A stretch of DNA of 64,000 nucleotides from Caenorhabditis elegans (taxonomy: Eukaryota; Nematoda; Chromadorea; Rhabditida; Rhabditidae): the NCBI RefSeq assembly GCF_000002985.6, contig NC_003279.8, forward strand, positions 11,098,001-11,162,000, given 5' to 3'. Position 1 is the stretch's first letter, and every line of letters begins with the position of its first letter. Below the pieces are notes generated by a model. It ran no database searches. It saw only the letters and a list, made by a program, of their open reading frames with translations, and was not told the origin of the DNA. This document shows positions 12,522 to 26,600 of this stretch, in pieces. Both the position numbers and the translations under genes were made by a program.

Positions 12522-13473
12522 GATGATCGTGGTGAGAATTCGAAGAAAACGCTTTTTTTATAATCGTGAGAACGTTTTTTGGGGTTTTTTCGGGGGAAAA
12601 TGATCAGAAATCAAGGTTTTCGGCGTGAAATTCGAGTATTTTTGGTTTTTAAATGAGAAAACTCGAGAAAAATGGGAAAATTAGCAGTAAAAAGTATTGA
12701 TAAAACACAAAAAAGCTTAAAAACCGAAGAGAAATTCAAATTTCCGCCGGAAAAGTCAAACTGAGCGGATTTGAGGCGATTTTATCAGGCAAAACTGCGG
12801 TTACTACTAAATTATTGATTAAAAATTCAATTTTTCACTCGAAAATCCAAAAAAACTACTGAAAAACCTACAAAAATCGAAAGAAATGAAGAAAAATGCG
12901 AAAAAACGAATAAAATTTAAATGGTTTGCTCGTCGGGTGTGGCGCCCAGTACGCAAACACCCTCACGTCAAAATGCACAGAAACAGATTTCAGTGAGAAA
13001 CAAATATTTGTTTTAATGGATTTTCGGTGATTTTACGAATTTTTCGGTGAATTTTATCGAATTTCTTTTCAAAAAATGTTAAATTCGTGCATAAATTCGC
13101 AAAACTAGTAGAAAAATGAGTCTTTGACAACTTTACATGAAAAATTTCCTAAAATTCACCTGAAAATTCGCAGAAAAGCTATTGGAATCGGAAAAACGTG
13201 ATCAAGAAACATGGAAAAAATCCAGTTGGACCAACAAACTTTGAGAGCCGATGAGTCGACATCACGACAGTTGTTCTCCGCGAATACTCTCACTTTTTTT
13301 GATTCTTTACAAATTTCCGAATGATTTATAACCTCCTACTAAATATTTGTGATGAAATAGTGATGAGCCGGAGCATCTGCCGAGTTGTAAAAGTGAATCA
13401 GCAGAACATTTCTGAGCAAAAAGTTGTAAAAGTGACTGTCTGTTGAGAAACTAGCAGAAAAACTAAGAAAATT

Positions 13474-13487
13474 GGGGGGGGGGGGGG
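13474..13487. repeat. Guanine mononucleotide tract (14 G)
   Basis: Uninterrupted G run. Similar C runs lie at 17985-17997 (13) and 60220-60235 (16). Confidence 0.95.
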
Positions 13488-13618
13488 AAAGGAGCGGATA
13501 ATTAGAGTTTTTTATGGCTGTGCGCCTCCAAAAACTTCACATTTTCCTTCTTTTTCAAGTGGATATTCCCCCAATGTTGGGGACCACTTTTTTATTCTTT
13601 TTTTTTGAGTTTTTCGGA

Positions 13619-13877
13619 TTAGGCTTAAGCTTAAGCTTGGACTTAGGCTTAGGATAAAGCTTAGGCTTGGGCTTACACGTAGTGTCAAGTTGTCCCATAA
13701 CGGCTTGATCTACAAAAAATGCGGGAATTTGTTCCCCAAAAAATGTGGAGTCAGCACGTTCTTAACCATGCGAAATAAGTTGAGAACTCTGCGTCTAAGT
13801 TCCCGCATTTTTTTGTAGATCACAACGAAATGGGGCATTCTGACACCATGTGGGCTTAGGCATAGGCTTAGGCTTTC
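13619..13877. repeat. Interstitial telomere-like TTAGGC block
   Basis: GGATTAGGCTTAAGCTTAAG and further TTAGGC/GGCTTA variants run from 13619 to 13676, then GGGCTTAGGCATAGGCTTAG from 13853. The nematode telomere unit is TTAGGC. The block is degenerate and interrupted by inverted-repeat element f. Confidence 0.7.
13676..13852. mobile_element. CACGTG-family inverted-repeat element (copy f) inside a telomere-like block
   Basis: Ends CACGTAGTGTCA and TGACACCATGTG; halves with ATGCGGGAATT and TTCCCGCATT. TTAGGC-like repeats flank it on both sides, so it inserted into them. Confidence 0.85.
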
Positions 13878-14294
13878 TAAAGTAGTTGGAGAAAATTGTT
13901 TATTTTGGAAGAAAACTTCTAAATGTGTAAACTTTAGTGGGGGAAAAACTAGAAAAGTTATGGGGAACTTCCAGCATTTGGAGAATAATTCTAGAAAAAA
14001 AAGTATAATTTTTATGGAAAAATCGAAAAATTTCACTACTTTCTACAAAAAAAAAACCGAAAAATCCGGAAAAAAATCTGATTTTCTTTCGGATTTTTCA
14101 CAACAACCTAAAACAAAACTTTGGATAATCGAAAAGAAAGGTCAAATCCGCGACAAGACCCTAAAATTCGCATAGTTTGTAGGCTGAGCCTAAACGAATA
14201 TGGTAATGCTCCACACACATGATGATTTATTACTGTAGTTTTGAATATGATGAAGAACAATTAGGACCCCCAGCAGCCAGCTGTCCAAAAAGAC

Positions 14295-14376
14295 CTTGAA
14301 TGACGAAGTGGTAGAAGTGGTGGAGGAGGAGGAATAAGAAAATAATGATGGGGGGGATAAAAAAAAGTGCAGAAAA
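14295..14376 (-). other. Possible transmembrane exon downstream of the cadherin exons
   Basis: Minus-strand segment with a TTCTAG acceptor and a CAAG/GTCTTT donor. In the phase left by the last cadherin exon it reads a strongly hydrophobic stretch (FFIPPIIIFLFLLL) followed by His/Tyr-rich residues. The acceptor and donor are both weak, and the preceding cadherin repeat would be cut in half, so a further exon would be needed between them. It may be only a pyrimidine-rich intron tract. Confidence 0.2.
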
Positions 14377-14642
14377 CTAGAACGATTAGTAATAAATCGG
14401 AGAAAAATTGCAACTTACCAGAGTAAAAAAACAAACGCCATATTAGTCAATTCCAACTTTAGAACTTTATACTTATTACCCAGTTGCCAAAAAAAAAATT
14501 TTTTTAAACTATTTTTTTTCTCAAATTGGTGCAATTTTGGTGTAAAAATTGAATTTTTTAAAATTGCAACCAGGCAATAAATATGACAAAAAATCTAATA
14601 TTTTTCTTTTTACAAAAAAAAACATTAAAAAAAAAAACATAC

Positions 14643-17600
14643 CTGCTTAACCCTCAAAACTCCAACAGACGACTGCTTTGAGTCCTTATCAGTGGTCACA
14701 TAGAAATAATCAGATTCTTCGGATAATTGATAAGTGAACACATTATCCTTCGCCTCCTCGTCCGCATCAAAAGCTGAGAAGCTCATTACAGCTGCTCCGA
14801 TTGGAGCAGTTTCTTCCACGGAGCCTTCGTAGCGGGTCTGGAAGAAATTTACATAAAGAGTGCGGGGCTACAAGCTTTTTGAGCTAGGCTACAAACTACA
14901 AAGTTGATAGATGCATAGACTACAAACTACAAAGTTAGTAGATGTCTAGACTACAAACTACAAAATTTTTGTTTAAATTTTGTGCCGGATTGTAGTTAGT
15001 TTTAGTGGCTGCCAATACTTACTTTACTTTGATACTTTGATGTCCGAGACACTACAAGCCAGGGGTGGCAAACGATTTTTTTCCGGCAAATTGGCAAATT
15101 ACCGGAACCGAAATTTCCGGCAAATTGACAGACTGGCAAATTGCCGATTTGCCGAATTTGCCGGAAAAACGGCACTTGCCATTTTTGTCAAATTGTGGTT
15201 TTGCACATTTTTTTCTGAAAATATCCGGCAAACACCAAATCGGCAATTTGCAGAAAATGAAAATTTCCGGCAAATCGGCAATTTGCTACAAATGAAAATT
15301 TCCGGCAAGTCGGCAAACCGACAATTTGCCGAAAATGAAATTTTCGAGCAAATGAGCAATTTGCCAGAATTAAAAATTTCCGGCAAATCGGCAATTTGCC
15401 GAAATTGAAAATTTCCGGCATTTTACCGATTTACCGATTTTTCGAAAACTTCAAACCAGGTAACTTGGCGATTTGCCGTTTTGCCGGAAATTTCAAACCC
15501 GGTAGTTTGCCCATTTGCCGAGCTGCCGGAAATTTCAAACCCGTCAATTTGTTGATTTGCCGATTTGCCGGAAATTTGAAAGCCGGTAGTTTGCCCATTT
15601 GCCGAGCTGCCGGAAATTTCAAACCCGGCAATTTGTTGATTTGTCGATTTGCCGGAAATTTTTAATTCCGGCAATTTACCAATTTGCCAGCTCTGGTTCT
15701 GGCCTTACTACAAACTACACCTTCCCTTCTAGCCTCACCAAATCATACTCACTTTCTCAAAGAATGGTGCATTATCATTCATATCCGTAACCTTAATTGT
15801 CACATTTGCAAAACCCTCCCGCGATGGGACACCTCTATCATTTGCCCGAACTTCGATGATGAACTCCCTCTCGGAACTGATCTCCCGATCCAGGGAACGC
15901 TGAAAATTTATCTAGTATCAACAAAAAATGTAAGTTTTTCCTACCATTGCGAAGATCTTTCCGGTGTTCTGATCGATTCGGAATACCGACTCTCCATTAA
16001 TCAGCTTATTCCTCACAATTCCATATTCGATATTCGCGTTTTCTGTCGTCGGATCGTCAAAGTCTCGGGCCTGCACGTCCATGAAGTAGACACCGTCGGA
16101 ATCTGAATTATTATAGGTCTAAGGAGGCTTGAAGTGAAAAGAGGTCTTACGAATTGGCTCCCGATTCTCCTCAATATATCCGAAAAGTCGTTCAGGGAAT
16201 ATCGGGGAGTTGTCATTGATATCTCGGACATTCACCTGGAAGAAAGTAGTACGATCTATGCGGCTTTCTCGGAAATTCAAACAATTAATGCAATATTTCG
16301 ATAGTTTTCACAATGCCTTAAACGCGACCTAGATCTAGGCCAAAAAGTAGGTATTCCAGGCCGGCTTAGCTGGCACAAAAAATTTGATGAACTTACCTAA
16401 AGTAATGAATACCACGTGTGTTATATCCAAAATGTAAATTTCTGAATTGCCGAAAAAATAAATCCCTTCACGTTTTTACAAGTTCCCAAGAAGTTTTACG
16501 CGGTAATATTTCTATTCATTGCTATAGTTTTTCTATAGTTTTTACAATCAAATGTCTTAAATCATAGTGACTATTTACTAGGGTAAGATAGTTGGTACAT
16601 TGCGAACAATACTATGTGCCAAATTTCGTAGCCGTCCCCCAGTTTATGACCCAAATCTCGTTTTTTTTGTGGTTTCCTTACCTGCACATCTGCATATCCC
16701 ACCAATCCATTCCCATCATCATCAATCGCCTGAACCACAAAATTCCATGACGGAACTCCTGCCGGAGGATCTCTATCCAACGCCTTGACCAACTCAATTG
16801 TCCCCGAATACTTTCCAATTCGAAACACTTCATCAGCTCCCTGCCCTTCAAGCCTGTACACTATCCTACTGCTCTTCTCATCCTGATCAGCATCCGTCGC
16901 GTGAACATTGAACAGAACCTTCGGAATATCCACGTCCTCCTCGATGACTGTAGTCGCGTACTTTTGCTGCTCGAACTGTGGAGCATTGTCATTAACATCC
17001 TCGATGTGAATGTAGACATTGGTGGTAGCGTTGTGGCGTCCATCAGAGGCGATAAGGACTAGGTGGTATTGATCGGAAGCTTCAAAGTCTAAGGGTTCCT
17101 TGACGAATATGGTACCGGAATCTGTTCGGACGCCGAAGGGGATCCGTCCACCACCGGCTCCGATGAGGTGATAGCGGAGGTTGGAATCTGGAATTATAAC
17201 TGTATGAGTCTTTTATCATCTAGTTGACTACAAACTACAAAGCCTTGTACTACTTACGTTTATCCAAATCATGTGCCTTGATAGTGATAACATCATGACC
17301 CTCTCCCTCCGATTCCTTAACCCTTCCGATATACTTTTGCTCCTCAAACGATGGAGCATTGTCATTAACATCATTGATAACTATTTGCACCTTCACATTG
17401 TCTGAAAATATTATAATTTGTAGTCAGAAGCCTAACTTCCAGTCAAACCCTTATTCGGCCCATTTGCTCCTGGCAGTGCTGAGACGGAACGATCACTGGC
17501 CTCCACCGTCAAAATGTACATGTCGATCTTTTCGCGGTCAAACTTTTCATTGGGGAATATTTCGCCGGTGAGCTCGTCGATTCGAAAATGTTTCGTTTCT

Positions 17601-20600
17601 TCGCCATTCGCTTCGCCTACAATTCGGTAGTGTACTTCGTTTTGTGGACCATCGGAGTCTGTGTCGATTGCTTTCACAGTGACGATGGGTTTTCCGTTTG
17701 TTCTGGAATTTCAGGAAACGTTGAGGATGTGACTATCATTACTATTATGGGGCTTTCAAGTAGTGTCAGAAAATTAAAAAGTGTAGAAAAATAACGTCAC
17801 AACTGTATTAAAATACATTTTAAAAAACATGTATGAGTTGTGACGTCATAAATGTATTTAAATACATGTTGCCACACTACTTGAATAGCCCCATAAGAAT
17901 ACACCATAGTTTGTATCTTATGTAGTCTTTGTGGTCTGTGACGTCACACTAAACTTCACTAAAAAATTGTGGGCGGGGTCCGCACCCCCCCCCCCCCTTC
18001 GTGGTGAGACCCTTCGAAAATATTTAGGCGTGGAATTTAAATTTTTTCAGAAAATCTTTTGCCGGGATAATAAAATTTTCTGAGGAAAATTTTGTGCCGG
18101 GAAATTCGAATTTCCTGAGAAAAATTTTTTGAGAAAATTTTTCAGCGTAAAATTCAAATTTTTAAAGAAACTTTTTTGGGGGGAATTCAAACTTTCTGAG
18201 AAAAAAACATTGGAGGGAAATTTGAATTTTTGCTGAACCATTTTGGCAGGAAATTCAAATTTCCTGATAGTGAGAAATTTTTTGACGGTAAATTCAAATT
18301 TTTTAAGAAATGTATGGAGGGAAATTAAAATTTTCAGTGAGAATATATTGGCGGGATATTCAAATTTTCTGACTTTTGGCTTATAACTACATTAAAGGTG
18401 AAGTAGCGTCAGTGGGGAAATTGCTTTAAAACATGCCTATGGTACCACAATGACCAAACATCATTGTAAAAAAATTCAAAAAAAATTTCTAAATTTTATA
18501 TGGTTTTTTGAAAATTGAAAAAATCTCAGTTTTTGCCTAATTCCTATTTGAATTACCGCCAATTGGATTTGTTCGATGGAGCGCGCTTGCACGTTTTTAA
18601 ATTTATTTATTTTATTTATTGTTATTTTCCACCGATTTTTAATGTTTTCGGTGTATTTTTGCTTGAATATTAGAGAAAAAGTCAAAATAAATGCAAATTT
18701 TCGATCAAAAAGCACGCTTACAGGCGTAAATCAGTGAAATTAATTAATTCAGGTTCGAAATCGTTTAAAAGCGTTACTTTTTCATTTTTGCGCCTGTCAG
18801 CGTGTTTTTAATCGAAAATTTGCATTTATTTTGACTTTTTCTCTAAAATTCAAGCAAAAATACACCGAAAACATTAAACATCGGTGGAAAATAACAATAA
18901 ATAAAATAAATAAATTTAAAAACGTGCAAGCGCGCTCCATCGAACAAATCCAATTGGCGGTAATTCAAATAGGAATTAGGCAAAAGCTGAGATTTTTTCA
19001 ATTTTCAAAAAATCATATAAAATTTAGAAATTTTTTCTGAATTTTTTTTTATCATGATACGTGTTTTAAAGCAATTTCCCCACTGACGCTACTCCACCTT
19101 TAAAATCCGAAACCCACTTCTCCAAATGCTCATTCGGCGTCATTTCCTCATCAATTGTCCCTGTGAACAGGTCGACCGTGAATTGAGGCACCACATCGTT
19201 CACATCCCGAACCTCTACCACAAATGTCTTCGTAGAAGCCACCCGGGATGTCATGTCCTGAAAATCAAACACACACACATTTTTTTCCTGGATCGTAGGC
19301 ACCCCTACCGTAGCCGTGAGTGTCAGGGTGTAATTGTTGACTTGCTCATAATCCAGACCCTCCATAATCACCACTTCGACCCACTCATTCCCATTTTCAA
19401 ATTTATTAAATTGCCGGAACTTGGACTCTGCCTTATTCCCAGGACCCCCAGAAGCTGTCAACTTGTAGATGACATCACTATTCCTGGAGTCTCCAGAAGA
19501 AACCGCGCGGCATCTCAAGATCACTTTATTCAACTCCACGTTCTCGTCTACAGTAATCCCTGGCTTGCAGTCCGGGGATGTCTGCCATTTTGGCGCCTTT
19601 TGTTGTTTGTCTAGCACATTCAATGTGACTTGAGCACTGGACTGTAAGGCTTCTGGGATGCCATTATCATCGGCTATCACGTTAAATATAAACTTTTGAG
19701 TCTTCATAGGAATCGGCTTGATCAATGTGATCTCCCCGGATCTTCTGTTCACCAACTCGAAAAAGTCCAGATCATTCTGATGTTCTTCTCCAGCAGTTGT
19801 ATCGATTTCCAGGGAATATGTGATTTCAGCATTGTGAGCTGCGTCGTTATCAAATGCAAATACAGTGATCACAGATGTCCCTACAGCTTCAAATCTGGAC
19901 ACTGATGTTTCATAGGAAGGTCGTTCGAATTGTGGGGAGTTATCATTGATGTCGACGACTTCCACAGAGAACTGACAGAAGCCAATAAGTGGGCGGTCAC
20001 CACGATCAGTTGCCTGGAAAATTGGAAATCATTGATTTCAACATTAAACTATCAACAAAAAAAAGTGAGAATCGAGAATACAAGTTTGACTAACATTTAT
20101 TGATTTGGTAAGCAAGTTTTAAACAGAATTTTGAGCGCAATTTTTCTTCCACTGTTGTTTTGTAGTCTATTCAATATACTGAGACTACAAACTAGACTAC
20201 AAAATACAAACTACAAAACATGGCTCACGTCACAAAACCATATGCATTCTTATTTCATATTAATTAAGTTTGAATGCTATTTGTTATGATAAATCTCAAA
20301 ACTACAGACTGAAAGTTTCAACTACCAACTATAAACTATAAACTACAAACTACAAACTACAAACTAAAAACTAAAAACTACAAACTACAAACTAAAGCCT
20401 ACACACTACACTCTGCACACAATTACAAACTTCAATTTGCAAAGTCAGAAGTTTTGATAAATTTCGAGATAGCGATTTAAAAAAAGAAACTTTTATTGCT
20501 TGCACGTTGTTGCAAACAAACTACAAACTACAAACTACAAGCTACAAGTTAAAGCCTACACGCTACACTCTGCACACTACAAACTAGAATTCCAACAGTT

Positions 20601-23600
20601 AACCCCCAATGGCAATTTATATTTTAAACCCTTTTAGGTAATAACGTTATTGGTTTAAGATAGTGGCTTGTGCCTACAGACTACAAACTACAATGTAGTG
20701 GTTGTGCTATCGAATACATTGAATATGAAGTACTTTTCCAACTTTTTTTAAATAATCAAATTATAGCTCGATTTGTTATGCCTAAACCTAAAAATGTGTA
20801 GCTTTAAATCCTACTAGAAAGTTGCACAGTTTGTACACCTATTGTAGTTTGTAGTTTATATTTTGTACCCACCTTAACAGTAACATCCTCCCTGGGCCGT
20901 GTCTCCCTATCAAAAACAACATGTGGAGAAGGTGTTAGTACTCCGGTCTGTCTATCAATCACGAAAGCTTTTCGGCTTTCAGACTGTGTATAATATAGTG
21001 AATATACAATATCCCCATTGGCCGAAGAATCATCATCAGTCGCTTCAACCTTTACAATAGTTGGAGGATCGGTTTTATAGGTTCCCTCCATGATTTTCGC
21101 AATATCGGAGTACTTGGCGCAGTCTGAATAGGTAAATTTTGATGAAAAATTGAAAGTTGAAAACTGAGGCACCTGGAAACTCTGGCTTATTATTATTAAC
21201 ATCCTCTATTCCAATTAGCAACGTGGCATACGAGGTATGTGTCTTCGATGGGTACACACAACAACTCCCATCATCCTGCACAATTACAGTCAGATTAATC
21301 GGGTTCTCAGCTTCAGCCAAATCGGCTGCTGAAACTCCATGTCTCAGCTTAACCAAGCCAGTGTGCTCGTCGATTGAGAATAGGTTCATTTTTTGCGTAG
21401 ATCGGCCGTTTTTATCCATAAATGAGTAGGTCACCTCGTCGCGGTCGGCGTCACGGGCCTGAATTTTTTGAATTGAAGTATATGTTATGAGATGATTGAT
21501 ATTCAATTCGGCATATTGCCTGTTTTTGCCGATTTTCCGAAAAATTCAATTTTCGGCAAATTACCGGTTTGTCGATTTGCCGGCAATTTCTAACTTTGGC
21601 AAATTGCCGATTTACCGTTTGCCGGAAATTTCACTTTTTGACAAACTGCTGGTTTGCCGATTTGCCGAAAAATTCAATTTTCGGCAAATTGCCGGTTTTT
21701 CGATTTGCCGAAAATTTCAATATTGGGCAAATTGCCGCTTTGCCGATTTGCCGAAAATTTCAATTTTCGTCAAATTGCCGCTTTGCCGATTTGCCGAAAA
21801 TTTCAATTTTCGGCAAATTGCTGGTTTGCCGATTTGCCGAAAATTTCACTTTTCGTCAAATTGCCGCTTTGCCGATTTGCCGGAAATTTCATTTTTCGTC
21901 AAATTGCCGCTTTGCCGATTTGCCGGAAATTTCATTTTTCGTCAATTCGCCGATTTGCCGGAAAAAATCGTTTGCCGTCCACGCCTGATTTCCTACTCAC
22001 CTGTATCTGAATAACCGGCGTTCCACCCTGAGCATCTTCAGCCACAAAAGCGGTATATTGGCTCGTCGGCAGGAAAACAGCACTCTCGTCATTCGTATTC
22101 TCAGTTCGAATATGTATCATTGCACTGCTGCTCAACGACACGGGCTCCCCGTGATCACGGGCGGTCACATTAAATCGATAAACAAAATGACGCTCGTTCA
22201 GTTGATCAGCGTCCAGGCGAACTTTTGCACTGATTTCTCCGTTTGAGTTAATGGAGAAGTTATGATTATCAACGGAATAGGTGATACGTGAGTTGTCCCC
22301 AGTGTCCTTGTCAACTGCGGTCACTGGAAAATTTAAATTTCAGTTTTTCGTGTTGGAAAATGACACCAACCTAGTAGTTTTTCGTAGATTTTAGTATAGA
22401 ACCTTTGGTTGAGGCCTAACGACTACAAACTACAAATTTTGTTGTTTTTAATTGGTTTGTAGTTTGTAGTTTTTGTAGTTCTTGTAGTCTCTAGTCGCCC
22501 ACCTAGAGACTACAAACTATACAAGTTATCTGAAATTGTTTGCAACATGTTTTAAATCAGGTTAAAAGCGGTAAACTAAAATTCTTTCTGCAAACTACAA
22601 ACTACAAACTACAAACTATAAAGTACCAACTACAAACTACAAAGTATAATGCTTACTCCTATTTCGAATTAATTTAGTTTCCACGTTGTTGCATAATTAT
22701 AAAACTGCAATCTAAAAACCACAATCTATAATCTGCAAACTACAAACTACAAACTACAAACTAATAACTGTAAACTACAAACTACAAAATACAAACTACA
22801 AACTAAAAACTACAAACTGAAAGGTCTATTTTTCTTTCAAGATGATGGGAATTTTTATTTTGTACTAGGCCTGCCAGTTTTTCTGTAATGAAACTAACAA
22901 TAACTACAAACTACAAATTGCAAACTACAAACTACAAACTACAATTCACAAAGTCAGATTCTTGTCAATTTCAGGACACTGATCCCACGTGGAACTTATA
23001 TAGTTTAAATGTTGTTGCAGAATTATGCAACTAAAACTAAAAAAATATAAGCTGTAAATTACAAACTACAAACTACAAACCATAAACTACAAACTACAAA
23101 CTACAAACTACAAACTACAAACTACAAACTACAAACTACAAACTACAACCTGCAAACTATAGGTTTTCTAGTAATTTTCAATGGAATTTTTCAACTAAAA
23201 TGTTTTTTTCGCAAAAAGCCAAACCTTTCAAAATAGTCTGATTCAATGGAATATCTTCTCTAACTTGTGCTGTATACAATGGCCTTGTAAATGTAGGTAC
23301 ATTATCATTGACGTCATCTATTCGAATCGTCAAATCCACGTGGCTTTCCCTATTATCCTCCCGTGCAGTCACTTTAAGCTTGTGCAATTTTGGAAGAGCT
23401 GGATCATCGAAGTCCAAAAGACGTGTCAAATGAATTATTCCAGTTGATGGGTCGATTCGGAACCATTTTGTCTCATCTTCCGGGGTGTCTCCCTCCAAGG
23501 AATAGGTTATTGGGCCTTTAGACCGCCCGTCTTCGAAGGATCGGAATGATTGGGCTTTCACGTCTACCACGCTGGAAATGGAAGAATTTGTGCGGGAATT

Positions 23601-26600
23601 GAGATCAAAATTAAAGAAAACGATCGAAAATTGAGAGAGTAAGAGGGTTTTTGAAAATTTGATTTTTTTGGCACTTTTTCACACCCATCTAATTCGGTTA
23701 GCTATTGCGTTTTTTTGCAGATTTTTAAGAAAACTATAGTAAAATCTTGAAAACTTGATAAAATTACACGTACTAGTTATGAATTAAAAGAAAATCTGCA
23801 TTAAAAAATCAGATCAAATTATTTTTTGGAAAAATTTCAAACCGCTCTAGTTTTGTCAATTTATAGTTTTTTTTTTAATTTTCGAAACTTAAATATTTGA
23901 AAATGTTTGAAAATTGTATGTTTTATGCTATAAAATGCTATAAAAAATTATACAAAAATTTTAGAAAAAAAAATCGTTAAGAATCAAAAACAATTTTTTT
24001 TTTGAAATTTCAAATCCCTCTAATTCTGTTATTCTTCTAGATTTTTACATAATTTTTTCGATAAAACAGTCAAAAAAAAATTCAAATTTGAATAAAATGT
24101 TACCAAGTAAATTTCGTTTTTTTTTATTCATGTTAGTTTTAAATCGCTCTAATTTTGCTAGTCTCCCAGATTTTTGAATAATTTTTTTTGTAAAAAAAAT
24201 GTGGAGATTCTTTTAAAATAATGCTTGATTGATTCAAATAAAACCTAATCAAATTATAAAATAATTTCAATTTTTAAAAATTGCAGTGTTGGAAAAAAAC
24301 ATTTTTTTTCGGAAAAAAAATTTAAATTCTAAAATTTTCAAATTACTGTAACTTTCTTTGTACTCACTATTTTCAGTCATTTTTGACTCAAAATAAAGGA
24401 AATTAAGTTTTCTTGAAAATGTATACAATATTTCTAAAAAACCAACCTATAGTCCACCAAATTATCCTCTGAAACCGTGACTTCATACTCTTGTTTCGCA
24501 AATTGCGGCGGCCGTTCATCAGCTAAAATCTCCAAAATCGCAACTTCAGAAAGCTGTGAGGTAGTATTATCAGATGGCGATAAATCCATAGCTTGAGCTG
24601 ATATACGGTAGGTATCACCACGTTCATATTTACTCCATCCAGTACGTACAACACCAGATTTCGGGTCAACTATGAAGGATCCGGCGGCTGGAAAATTGAT
24701 TGATTTTTATGAAAAATTGTGATAATGTTAAAATTTGAAAAATTCTGGACATTTTGTATTAAAAAATAAAGGAATATCTTGAAAATTGAGAAAGTTATAA
24801 GAGTTTGAAAATTTTGAGAAAAAATTTTCAAAAAAAAAATTAATAATTTTTTTCCCAATTTTTTAAATTTCAAAAAAAAACATACGTATAACATCAATAG
24901 TTTTATAAAGAACATTTGAATCTCCATCTCCATGTTCATCTCTAGCCACAAATTGATAGACTATACGTCCAATTGTCGGGTTCAATGGGACCACTGCGAG
25001 CATCGGGAGCGGCGAATTCACGAAGCTCGGGGGCTCATCAATGTCTGCCACGTGGATTCTGATGGTTTGGGTGCGGGCTGAAAAATATTTGAAATCAATT
25101 TTTATACAGAAACTTTCATTTTTTTCAATTTTTTTTTTCGAAAAAAAAATCGAAAAAAATCTTGAAAAATTTTTTTTTTTCAAAAATTTAAGGTTATTTT
25201 TTTCTGATTTTTTGCTGATTTTTTGATATATTGTGTATAGCTGTCATGTATATATATATATATATATAATATTATCAACATCATAAATCCGTTCCATATC
25301 CTCCCTCCCATCTTTCCTTATCAATGGGAAAAAACCAGCCTGATAAACTTGATATTTGGGGTACAAAACTAGACATTTTCGCCGTCCCTAGCGATTTTAG
25401 TCATCTTTTTTGCATGTTTCTGAATGTTTTTTCATTTTTATAATATTTTTGTTGTAAAGTCTTATCAATATAAAAGGAAAAAAAATTTTAAAAAAATTTT
25501 CTTTTGAAATTTTTTTTTGGAAAATTTCTAAATTTCAAAATTCCATACTTCACCTACTTTAAATAATTTTTCTTGGAATTTCAATGTACTAATAAATTAA
25601 ATTTATCCAAAAAATTTGTGCAAAACTATAATAAAACACAATTTTAAAAAATCCAAAAATTAAAAAAACAATTTTTCGAAATTTTCCTCAAAAACCGCAA
25701 ATTTTTCTCTTAAAATTACCCTTAACTCATAAAATTTTCAGATCTCTTTCCCGTCAAGCCATGCGTTATTATTTCCTTATTCTCCTAATCATATCAACCA
25801 TCCTTATCACTTTAACCGTAACCGCGCCAGACAGAAAATCCAAAAACTCGGAAAAATCCGACGACGAAGAATTATCAAATCTTCAAATTCAAGTCAATGC
25901 TCCAGATGGAAAGGGTTTTGTGCATTCAGCGGTAAACTAGACTACAAACTACAAATCTGGTTAGACTACAAACTACAATTTTCCAGCTGCCAATTGAAGC
26001 CCGAGCTCACGGAGCCCGTTTGCACGGTGGACAATCGAAACCAAGTATTGGAGATGATGTACTAATTCCATTTGATGATCCAAATTTTGAATAGAAAATG
26101 CATAATAAATTGACTACAAACTACATTTTTGGCTTTTATGCTGTGAAAATGCCCAGAAAATCGATTTGTAGAAGTCTATGTATCTTTAAAATTGTTTACA
26201 ATAACTTATTGGAAAAAAGAAAATTCAGCTGTGAGGGTTCGAACCCCGGTGTTGTGCGCGGTAAGTGTTGTGCAAAAACCCACTAGGCCACGCGGACAAT
26301 TTTTCGAAAAATTCCAGAATATGGATTTCCAGATGTCTAAATGATTTTGAACTGTAGTTTACAGTAAATTCAGTTGTTAAAAAAATAATTCCGGGTAGGT
26401 GGACTCGAACCCCGGTGTTATGTGTGGAAGGTGTAGTGCCGAAACCCACTAGGCCATCCAACATTTTTTTAGGAACGTTCGAGAAAATGGATTTCCAGAT
26501 GTCTATGTGAATTTAAAATTGCTTTCGTAACTAATTACAGCAAGAGAAAGAATATGTATCGCATGGGGGTTCGAACCCCGGTGTTGTGCTCGGTAGTTTT

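Noticed and set aside
18476..19040. Matching 69-79 aa ORFs on opposite strands
   Set aside because: They are the two arms of the palindrome at 18392-19103, not genes.
19258..19308. Uninterrupted 299-codon cadherin ORF without an intron here
   Set aside because: The 51-bp segment begins GTAGGG and ends TTTTCAG, is divisible by three, and its removal restores the cadherin strand sequence (TLTATDMTS), so it is an intron.
21496..22014. Long ORFs on both strands rich in ICRKF, FRQIA and similar tetrapeptides here and in all satellite blocks
   Set aside because: They are translations of the CCGGCAAATT satellite, appear in several frames at once, and have no splice sites or starts of their own.
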